A DNA stretch of 11,798 nucleotides from an uncultured Dorea sp. Lineage in GTDB: Bacteria; Bacillota_A; Clostridia; Lachnospirales; Lachnospiraceae. The stretch lies in NCBI GenBank assembly GCA_910579015.1, contig CAJTRO010000072.1, positions 1-11,798 of the forward strand, in the 5' to 3' direction. This document shows, one piece after another, positions 5,937-11,798 of this stretch (the stretch's first letter is position 1; every line of letters begins with the position of its first letter). The notes under the pieces are model-generated. The model searched no databases. It saw nothing but the letters and a program-made list of their open reading frames with translations, and was not told where the DNA came from. Position numbers and translations under genes: made by a program.

Positions 5937-7195
5937 ATGGACGTAAGAATATTCTGGTTACTTTGGGACTTGTATTGTCCGCAAGCCTCATCGCTTCTGC
6001 CATCTCTGTCCTTCTTGTTTCCTGCTATTACAGCCGGTCACAGTTCGACCTCCTAAATGTTATCTGTAGTGAAATAGCAGGGCAGAAACCAGAGACAACC
6101 GAAATCATTTCCGCCGTATTAAAGGATTACACCACCGGAAATACGGAGCACTTAATGGACGATGCCATTTTATCAAGATTCGGATACCGCACAGATGATT
6201 TTTCAGGTTCAGATGCCTTCTTAAATATCCTGTTCATCACAATCGGAACCTTAACCGGCATCTCGCTTTTCGTCTTTACTTTTCTGTATCGGAATAAGCT
6301 GGAATCCGGACGGATACAGGCTCTGGCTGAATATCTGGAACAGATCAATACCGGCAAAGCCGTCGTTCTCACCCCCTCCGGCGAGGATGATTTCGCTAAA
6401 CTGGAGGATGAAATATACAAGACCGTGACGTTCCTCTACCACACGAAAGATACGGCGGTACAGGCAAAGAATGCATTTGCAGAAAACCTGTCTAACATTG
6501 CACATCAGATAAAAACACCGATAACCGCCCTCTCTCTGTCCGTCCAGATGATGAAGCAGCACCCCGCCGATGATCTGCCCTGTGCAAAAGCTTCCTATAC
6601 AACCGCTGATCCTGTCGGAAATACGACTGGAAAACTGTTCTCACAGGCGGTATATCTGGAACAGGTGGAAAAACAGCTCTTAAGGCTTAAACATCTGGAA
6701 GAAGCCCTTCTCGTGTTATCCCGGATCGATGCCGGAACCCTTCTTCTGGAAGAGGCCAGGATAGATGTCTTCACTCTGCTTGTACTTGCGTCGGACAACT
6801 TGCAGGAATTGTCCGCTGTTTCCGGCACTTCCATTGAAATACCGGAACTGGGAGAGATGATGATCGTTGCCGATCTGGACTGGACGATGGAAGCGGTTAT
6901 AAATCTGATGAAAAACTGCATGGAACACAGCAAGAACGGCGTCATCCATTGTTCCTATTCTCAGAATCCCCTGTACACAGAAATCCAGATCTGGGATGAG
7001 GGGGACGGCTTCGCAAAAGAAGATATTCCGTATCTTTTTGAGCGCTTCTACCGGGGGCAGAATGCCGGCGGGGGCGGGATCGGGCTTGGACTTGCCCTGT
7101 CCAAAGAGATCATCGAACGGCAGAACGGTACGATACGGGCAATGAACAGGCGGGACGGCGGGGGGCTTTTTGAGATCCGCTTCTATCGTCACTGA
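5933..7195 (+). CDS. Two-TM sensor histidine kinase of the TCS-ABC module
   Basis: A 420-residue kinase. TM1 (about 8-31) and TM2 (about 97-119) flank an extracellular loop of about 65 residues. A HAMP-like linker leads to the H-box NIAHQIKTPITAL with H191, the N-box (N328 in NLMKNCMEHS), D355-E-G-D-G and the lid glycines GGIGLGLAL (381-389). Between the two dimerisation helices there is an insertion of about 25 residues rich in Ala, Thr and Ser (about 211-236). GGAGG lies 7 nt before the ATG, which overlaps the regulator stop by 4 nt. The sizeable sensor loop differs from BceS-type intramembrane kinases, whose loop is tiny. It is closer in layout to VncS-like kinases found beside Vex-type ABC transporters. 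The signal is likely an envelope-active compound or peptide, inferred from the neighbouring transporter. Confidence 0.92.
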   Translation: MNGRKNILVTLGLVLSASLIASAISVLLVSCYYSRSQFDLLNVICSEIAGQKPETTEIISAVLKDYTTGNTEHLMDDAILSRFGYRTDDFSGSDAFLNILFITIGTLTGISLFVFTFLYRNKLESGRIQALAEYLEQINTGKAVVLTPSGEDDFAKLEDEIYKTVTFLYHTKDTAVQAKNAFAENLSNIAHQIKTPITALSLSVQMMKQHPADDLPCAKASYTTADPVGNTTGKLFSQAVYLEQVEKQLLRLKHLEEALLVLSRIDAGTLLLEEARIDVFTLLVLASDNLQELSAVSGTSIEIPELGEMMIVADLDWTMEAVINLMKNCMEHSKNGVIHCSYSQNPLYTEIQIWDEGDGFAKEDIPYLFERFYRGQNAGGGGIGLGLALSKEIIERQNGTIRAMNRRDGGGLFEIRFYRH

Positions 7196-7202
7196 TCTGT
7201 AA

Positions 7203-7224
7203 CTTTCATTTGTTATAATGAAAG
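7203..7224 (+). promoter_or_regulatory. Palindrome covering an extended -10 promoter of the ABC genes
   Basis: CTTTCATT (7203-7210) and AATGAAAG (7217-7224) form a perfect 8-bp inverted repeat with a 6-nt centre. It covers TATAAT at 7214-7219, which is preceded by TGT as an extended -10. No good -35 is present (ACTGAT at 17-nt spacing). This suggests the transporter genes have a second promoter controlled by a dimeric DNA-binding protein. Read-through from the upstream operon is also likely. Confidence 0.55.
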
Positions 7225-7240
7225 CACAGATACACAGACG

Positions 7241-7247
7241 AAAGGAG
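7241..7247 (+). promoter_or_regulatory. Ribosome binding site deciding the ATPase start at 7257
   Basis: AAAGGAG, 9 nt before ATG at 7257. The upstream in-frame ATG at 7218 overlaps the -10 box and has no ribosome binding site, so it is not used. Confidence 0.8.
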
Positions 7248-7256
7248 AGATTCGAA

Positions 7257-7937
7257 ATGGAGATTTTAAGATGCGAAGGAGTCCGGAAGGTATATGGCTC
7301 AGGCGATAATCCGGTCTGCGCCCTTAACGGAATCGACTTTTCTGTCGACAAAGGGGAATTTGTGGCTGTCACCGGGGCGTCCGGTTCGGGCAAATCTACC
7401 CTTCTGCATATTCTTGGAGGCGTAGACAAGCCCACCTCCGGCAAGGTGATCATAGACGGGATTGATATTTCCAGCCTGGATCCGACACAGGCCGCGATCT
7501 TCCGGCGCAGGAAGGCAGGACTGGTGTATCAGTTTTATAATCTGATCCCCACTCTCAGCGTGCAGAAAAATATACTTATGCCTCTCACACTTGACAAGAA
7601 GAAGCCCAACAGCGAATATTTCGAAAAGATTGTAAACACTCTTGGGCTCTCGGAGAAGCTTGACGCCATGCCAAACCAGTTATCCGGCGGACAGCAGCAG
7701 CGGGTTGCGATCGCACGTTCGCTGATCTACCGTCCGGCGCTGCTCCTGGCCGATGAACCCACCGGAAACCTGGACCAGAAAAATTCCGGGGAAATCCTGG
7801 ATATGCTGAAGCTCTCCAACCGCACACTAAAGCAGACCATCCTATTGATCACCCACGATGAGAAGGCCGCTCTGGAAGCCGGACGTATCATCACCATCGA
7901 GGACGGGCAGATCATCAGCGATGAACAGCGGAGGTGA
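7257..7937 (+). CDS. ABC transporter ATPase (LolD/MacB/BceA-like)
   Basis: A 226-residue nucleotide-binding subunit. It shows Walker A GASGSGKST (40-48), Q-loop Q92, signature LSGGQ (142-146), Walker B ALLLADEP with catalytic E167, the D-loop after NLDQ, and switch H200 (LLITHD). Length and motifs fit the LolD/MacB/BceA family, which pairs with FtsX-type permeases and drives mechanical work on substrates outside the membrane rather than classical transport through a channel. The start is chosen from the ribosome binding site 9 nt upstream. It follows the kinase after 61 nt and precedes the permease by 5 nt, so it acts with that permease. Confidence 0.95.
   Translation: MEILRCEGVRKVYGSGDNPVCALNGIDFSVDKGEFVAVTGASGSGKSTLLHILGGVDKPTSGKVIIDGIDISSLDPTQAAIFRRRKAGLVYQFYNLIPTLSVQKNILMPLTLDKKKPNSEYFEKIVNTLGLSEKLDAMPNQLSGGQQQRVAIARSLIYRPALLLADEPTGNLDQKNSGEILDMLKLSNRTLKQTILLITHDEKAALEAGRIITIEDGQIISDEQRR
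7930..7934 (+). promoter_or_regulatory. Ribosome binding site deciding the permease start at 7943
   Basis: GGAGG in the last codons of the ATPase gene, 8 nt before ATG at 7943. The overlapping GTG at 7934 uses part of the box itself and is rejected. Confidence 0.75.
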
Positions 7938-7942
7938 CGGAT

Positions 7943-10189
7943 ATGTGGAAAGATTTTTCATCCGATTATATCAAGAATAACCGCTTATCGAGTCTATCCG
8001 TCAGACTGTCTGCATTTATTTCAGCCTTGCTCTTATCACTGTTATGCGGACTATTCTATAATGCATGGAAATATGAGGTTGAGCGGATCGAGCTTGAAGA
8101 AGGGGCCTGGCACAGCCGGATTACTGGAAGATTTGACCAGAAGGATGTGGAAGCCGTACAACATTTCGCCAACGTGAACAAGGTGACGATAAGCAATGAC
8201 GCAAGCGGGCTCCTTATCATTTTCGATGATATGAAGGACATCCTTACTGATACTCCTCATATCGCCAGATCGATCGGCGCCGGGCCGGAACAGATCTCCT
8301 ACAACCATGCGCTTATGGCAATGTACCTGATCCGCGATCCGAATGACAAAGCTCCAAGACTGCTTTTTCCGATGTTCGTTGTGATCCTGTTGATGGCGTC
8401 TTTCTCACTGATTGCGATCATACACAATGCGTTCGCCGTATCCATGAACGCAAGGATCCATCAGTTTGGTATTCTTTCCAGCATAGGCGCCGCCCCCAGG
8501 CAGATCCGGATCTGCCTTATGCAGGAAGCCTTTGCGCTCTGCACCGTTTGGATCCTGGCCGGCAATCTCCTTGGCATCGCCGCCAGCATGGGACTGAGCC
8601 AATTATCGAATATCCTGCTTGGAAATGATATTCCCGGACGGCACAAAGCAGTCCCCGGCTGTCACCCCTTGGTACTCATACTGACGCTTGGCATAACGGC
8701 GATTACAATTGCAGTCTCCGCATGGCTGCCCGCCAGAAAATTAAGCCGGCTGTCACCGCTTGAAGCCATCAGAAATACCGGCGGACTACAGTTAAAACGC
8801 CCCCGTAAGGTTCCTGTCCTGACGTTTTTATTCGGCGCGGAAGGCGAACTTGCCCAAAATGCGTTAACAGCCCAGAAGAAAGCCCTGCGGACGGCATCGC
8901 TGTCTCTGATATCCGCTTTCCTTGCATTTACAATCATGCAGTGCTTCTTCACAACCTCTGTGATCAGCACGAAGGAAACCTATTTCGAACGATATCAGGA
9001 TACCTGGGATATCATGGCCGTCGTCAAAAATACTTCCGCAGATGAATTTTCAGAAACAGAAGCCATCCGGAAACTCGGCGGTGTTGAAAGCGCCGTCGTC
9101 TATCAGAAGGCATCGGCTAAAAGGATCGTCACAGAGGCCGAGATGAGTGAAGAGATGAAGTCCTTCGGCGGATTCTCCCATGCCCCTGACGGGGCCGCGC
9201 TAAGGATGGACGACGGATGGCTCGTAAATGCCCCGCTCCTGATACTGGACGATGACAGCTTTCTCGAATATTGCAGACAGATCGGCGCCGAACCGCGGCT
9301 TGACGGGGCTGTCGTGCGCAACCTGATACGTGATGTCACAAATCCCGATTTCAGGCATCCCGTTTATATGTCCTATCTAAAAACACAGCCTGCGGATACA
9401 GCGGTTTCGAACGATGTCACCCCTGACAATCCGCCGGGTGCCGTCAGTATTTTGAGGCAGCAGGGAAACAGCGAAATAACGGCCGAGCTTCCCATCCTGG
9501 CCTATACACAGGAGGTCCCGGTATTAAGAGAAGAATATGCATCCACAGACTACTATGAACTCGTACACTTTATTCCGATATCTTTATGGAAAGAGATCAA
9601 AGGGCTGATCGGCGGCGCCGGGGAAGATCTCTATATCCGCGTCATCGGCAGGAAAAATGTGTCATTGGAGGAATTGGATACATTACAGAGCCAGATAGAT
9701 CAGCTGATCGGCCAGTCTTACACCCTGGAAAGTGAGAACCGGATCCGAGAATATGAACTGAACAACCGACAGATTCAGGGTATACGCACAGCATTCGGAA
9801 GCTTTTGCGTCCTGCTCGCCATTATCGGAATCGGCGATGTCTTTTCTAATACGCTGGGGTTCGTGCACCAGAGAAAACGGGAATTTGCAAGATACATGTC
9901 CATCGGAATGACACCGGAAGAAATCAGGAAAATGTTCTGCGTCGAAGCTCTCATCCTGGCGGGACGCCCGGTTCTCATCACCATTCCTCTGGCTGTCATT
10001 GCTGTGGGATATATGCTGAAAATGAGCTATCTTGGAGTAGATGAATTCATGGCAGAGGCGCCGTTTGTTCCGATCGTAATCTTCATGGTGTTTGTTCTGG
10101 CTTCTGTGGCATCTGCTTATGCTCTTGCCTGGCGGAATGTGCGTAAAATATGTCTTGCAGAGGTGCTTAAGAATGATACGATGATATGA
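7943..10189 (+). CDS. FtsX-type ABC transporter permease with two extracellular domains
   Basis: A 748-residue membrane subunit. By eye there are eight TM helices: about 20-40, 140-165, 196-220, 242-262, 316-338, 617-640, 670-693 and 708-730. A first extracellular domain (about 41-139) follows TM1, and a large second one (about 340-615) follows TM5. This is two FtsX-like units in tandem, each with the usual cytoplasmic motif (HQFGILSSIGAAPRQI, and EFARYMSIGMTPEEI). BceB-type permeases instead have ten TM helices and a single large domain, so this is a different subtype. With the ATPase it probably removes or senses peptides or antibiotics at the cell surface, as suggested by the linked kinase and regulator. 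Substrate is unknown. The gene appears intact. Confidence 0.93.
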   Translation: MWKDFSSDYIKNNRLSSLSVRLSAFISALLLSLLCGLFYNAWKYEVERIELEEGAWHSRITGRFDQKDVEAVQHFANVNKVTISNDASGLLIIFDDMKDILTDTPHIARSIGAGPEQISYNHALMAMYLIRDPNDKAPRLLFPMFVVILLMASFSLIAIIHNAFAVSMNARIHQFGILSSIGAAPRQIRICLMQEAFALCTVWILAGNLLGIAASMGLSQLSNILLGNDIPGRHKAVPGCHPLVLILTLGITAITIAVSAWLPARKLSRLSPLEAIRNTGGLQLKRPRKVPVLTFLFGAEGELAQNALTAQKKALRTASLSLISAFLAFTIMQCFFTTSVISTKETYFERYQDTWDIMAVVKNTSADEFSETEAIRKLGGVESAVVYQKASAKRIVTEAEMSEEMKSFGGFSHAPDGAALRMDDGWLVNAPLLILDDDSFLEYCRQIGAEPRLDGAVVRNLIRDVTNPDFRHPVYMSYLKTQPADTAVSNDVTPDNPPGAVSILRQQGNSEITAELPILAYTQEVPVLREEYASTDYYELVHFIPISLWKEIKGLIGGAGEDLYIRVIGRKNVSLEELDTLQSQIDQLIGQSYTLESENRIREYELNNRQIQGIRTAFGSFCVLLAIIGIGDVFSNTLGFVHQRKREFARYMSIGMTPEEIRKMFCVEALILAGRPVLITIPLAVIAVGYMLKMSYLGVDEFMAEAPFVPIVIFMVFVLASVASAYALAWRNVRKICLAEVLKNDTMI

Positions 10190-10197
10190 GGGATGTT

Positions 10198-10227
10198 AAA
10201 AAGGCGTCTCCGTCTCTGATGACGCCT
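10198..10227 (-). terminator. Intrinsic terminator of the hemerythrin-receiver gene
   Basis: On the minus strand AGGCGTC, a 12-nt loop and GACGCCT form a GC-rich stem followed directly by a run of T (complement of the five A at 10198-10202). It is about 80 nt beyond the stop of the gene at 10305-11654. The plus-strand side lacks a T-run, so it serves mainly the minus-strand gene. Confidence 0.72.
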
Positions 10228-10236
10228 GTGCACAAA

Positions 10237-10277
10237 CGGGGCTGCTTGTGTATAAACTGCACTTCGCAACAGCCCCG
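10237..10277 (-). terminator. Second GC-rich hairpin between convergent genes
   Basis: CGGGGCTG (10237-10244) pairs perfectly with CAGCCCCG (10270-10277), and the stem can extend inward past one bulge. On the minus strand it is followed by TTTGTG, a weak T-run. It stands between the hemerythrin gene stop and the better terminator, so the two may act in tandem. It may also block read-through from the permease gene on the plus strand. Confidence 0.5.
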
Positions 10278-10304
10278 CTCATACCGTCCGTAAACCGCTC
10301 TTGA

Positions 10305-11654
10305 CTAAGAATCCCTCGTTTCAAAGAAGATATCAATCTTCTTCTTGATCTCCTCCGGTTTCAGATACTTCGCCAGGTATCCGTCCGGTCTCATGGATAC
10401 CAGATTCCTTACCGTCTCCGGATCCGTCCGCCCCGTCAGGAAGATAACCGGAAGACCTTCGAACGAATTCTCCGAGCGGAGCATCTCCAACACCTGCTTA
10501 CCGTTGCAGACCGGCATCTCATAATCTAACAACACCAGATCCGGCCGGTCCAGAATAATACACCGGATTGCCGCAACGCCGGAATCAACCATGGCAACGT
10601 CATAATCCTCTTCCAGCAGATTCTTCATCCCCTGCCGTATGGTGAGTGAATCATCTACCACAAGGATCTTGCGCTTTACCGGTTCTTCCTGCTTCTGCGT
10701 AAGGTACTTCTCAATCTCTGCCACGGCATTCTCCGCTCCAATTGGAACCGCAACGCCCTTCTTAAGCAGATGTGGTGCAATTGCACAATAGGAGAAATAC
10801 CCTTCGCCGGTATCTATAAGAAGACTCACCTGCAAGTTCTTCTTCTCAAACACACTCCGGAACTGCTCATATGTAAGAAGGTTCTCCTCCTTCAGTTCAT
10901 ATCCTTCCATATCCGGCAGATGCTCTATGATACGCCTGACAAACTGCTGAGCCGTATATCTCGCCGCACTGATCAGCATGGTGTCAAGCCTGCCAGTCTC
11001 AACTCCCAGAGCTTTCCCGACCGTATTGATCAACAGCCTCTCTTCAAATACCAGGAAAATCTCACACTGCTCTTCCTGATCCTGCGTGCCATATACCAGA
11101 CGGTAATATACTCCCTTTCCGAACTTCTCTCCGCTGTAAGTCTCGCTGATCACATGTGACTCCAGATGAAACATATCGTAAACCAGCTGGATGATCACCT
11201 TCTTCAAAGCCTCGTGCTCTTCCTCCGGAAGAAGATTCAGCCACTTGCTCGCACCCTCTCCGACAATTGCACGATCCTCCGTCAGTGTATGTCCAATGAG
11301 CCATCCGGCACATACACCCAGGAAATGATTCACCGAGCCGGCACTGTACTTTGACTGCTCCAATTCTGCTTCAAGAGCCGGCAGGGTATTCTTCCGGAAT
11401 CCCCGGTGCAGAAGCCTGTGCGTACTGAGCCCCTCATAATTGATGGACGCCATGTATTTCTCTTCTTCCGCAAAATGCTTCACCGCATGATCCTTGAAAT
11501 ACTTGATCCCTTCCTGACATGCCCACTGGCTCTTCTTTTCTTCATCGCTGAATGCAAACAGTTTGTTAATAATCTTAAAAAGTCTTTGATGTTCTTTATC
11601 GAGGACGTCTACGCCGATATTATATTCATCCCTCCATACCAATTGACTTTCCAT
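10305..11654 (-). CDS. Hemerythrin / CheX-like / receiver fusion protein
   Basis: A 449-residue soluble protein in three parts. Residues 1-135 are a bacteriohemerythrin with all seven diiron ligands in place: H22 (DKEH), H60 and E64, H79 and H83, H122 and D127. It should bind O2 or sense redox state. Residues about 145-315 have the strand-helix pattern of a CheX/CheC-like domain, including EIFLVFEERLLINTVGKALG. The expected catalytic E-x2-N in the central helix is absent (ARYTAQQF at 233-238 region), so phosphatase activity is doubtful. Residues 327-449 are a receiver with D334/D335, phosphoacceptor D377 (LLDYEMP), T407 and K429. Lys is followed by Tyr in place of the usual Pro. No DNA-binding domain follows, so output is probably by protein contact, for example in chemotaxis or another phosphorelay. 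The start has AGGAGG 8 nt upstream. It has its own promoter and terminator and stands alone. The CheX-like call is the least certain part. Confidence 0.9.
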   Translation of the reverse strand: MESQLVWRDEYNIGVDVLDKEHQRLFKIINKLFAFSDEEKKSQWACQEGIKYFKDHAVKHFAEEEKYMASINYEGLSTHRLLHRGFRKNTLPALEAELEQSKYSAGSVNHFLGVCAGWLIGHTLTEDRAIVGEGASKWLNLLPEEEHEALKKVIIQLVYDMFHLESHVISETYSGEKFGKGVYYRLVYGTQDQEEQCEIFLVFEERLLINTVGKALGVETGRLDTMLISAARYTAQQFVRRIIEHLPDMEGYELKEENLLTYEQFRSVFEKKNLQVSLLIDTGEGYFSYCAIAPHLLKKGVAVPIGAENAVAEIEKYLTQKQEEPVKRKILVVDDSLTIRQGMKNLLEEDYDVAMVDSGVAAIRCIILDRPDLVLLDYEMPVCNGKQVLEMLRSENSFEGLPVIFLTGRTDPETVRNLVSMRPDGYLAKYLKPEEIKKKIDIFFETRDS

Positions 11655-11697
11655 CTGTAACTCCTCCTTCTATCACACAATATAACTGTCTGTAAAT

Positions 11698-11726
11698 ACT
11701 ATACCAAGTCTAAAGATAAATTTCAA
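11698..11726 (-). promoter_or_regulatory. Sigma-A promoter of the hemerythrin fusion gene
   Basis: On the minus strand TTGAAA (11721-11726), a 17-nt spacer and TATAGT (11698-11703). The predicted start near 11691 gives a leader of about 37 nt before the ATG at 11654. Upstream of it, to the window end, nothing further is recognised. Confidence 0.72.
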
Positions 11727-11798
11727 TCCCTTAACTTCCGGTACAGCACTGACGCTTAAATTTATATTTACTCTCCCAAGGCAAACGGAATTCTATTT

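Noticed and set aside
6716..7453. 245-codon open frame on the minus strand across the kinase and ATPase genes
   Set aside because: It runs antisense to two genes with full sets of catalytic motifs, has no recognisable domain and is Pro/Arg-rich, as expected for a shadow of GC-rich coding DNA.
1..11798. CRISPR arrays, tRNA or rRNA genes, transposase genes, riboswitches
   Set aside because: No regularly spaced repeats, RNA gene signatures, transposase motifs or conserved aptamer sequences were recognised on either strand.

Overview
The window looks like chromosome of a low-to-mid GC anaerobic Firmicute, most likely a clostridial or Lachnospiraceae-type gut bacterium. This rests on the strong AGGAG-type ribosome binding sites, sigma-A promoters with 17-nt spacers, GTG and TTG starts, and the gene families present: an AgrC/AgrA-type pair, an FtsX-type antimicrobial-peptide-like ABC module, and a bacteriohemerythrin fusion. 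The genus cannot be fixed from the sequence alone.

Layout, left to right. (1) 1-902, minus strand: an OmpR-family response regulator with a clear promoter, overlapping by 13 nt the start of its sensor kinase, which runs off the left edge. (2) About 993-1443, plus strand: a broken CPBP (CAAX-protease/bacteriocin-immunity-like) membrane protein gene, split between two frames, followed by a 14-bp inverted repeat. (3) 1510-4961, minus strand: a LytTR response regulator, an AgrC-like GHKL histidine kinase (TTG start overlapping the regulator's stop) and a 444-residue coiled-coil protein of unknown function. No agrB or agrD gene is visible. (4) 5187-10189, plus strand: an OmpR-family regulator, a two-TM histidine kinase, an ABC ATPase and a 748-residue FtsX-type permease, resembling peptide-sensing or antibiotic-stress TCS-ABC modules. 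(5) 10305-11654, minus strand: a single protein joining a complete diiron hemerythrin domain, a degenerate CheX-like domain and a receiver domain, with its own promoter and intrinsic terminator.

The window is almost wholly signal transduction: four receiver-domain proteins and three histidine kinases (one partial) in under 12 kb. The LytTR cluster and the TCS-ABC cluster diverge from a 225-bp intergenic region holding two back-to-back promoters. Base composition changes near there: the left part is visibly AT-rich, while the right part is close to balanced GC. The left part may therefore be accessory DNA beside older chromosome. The least explained items are the coiled-coil protein tied to an AgrC/AgrA-like pair without a signal-peptide gene, and the hemerythrin/CheX-like/receiver fusion.
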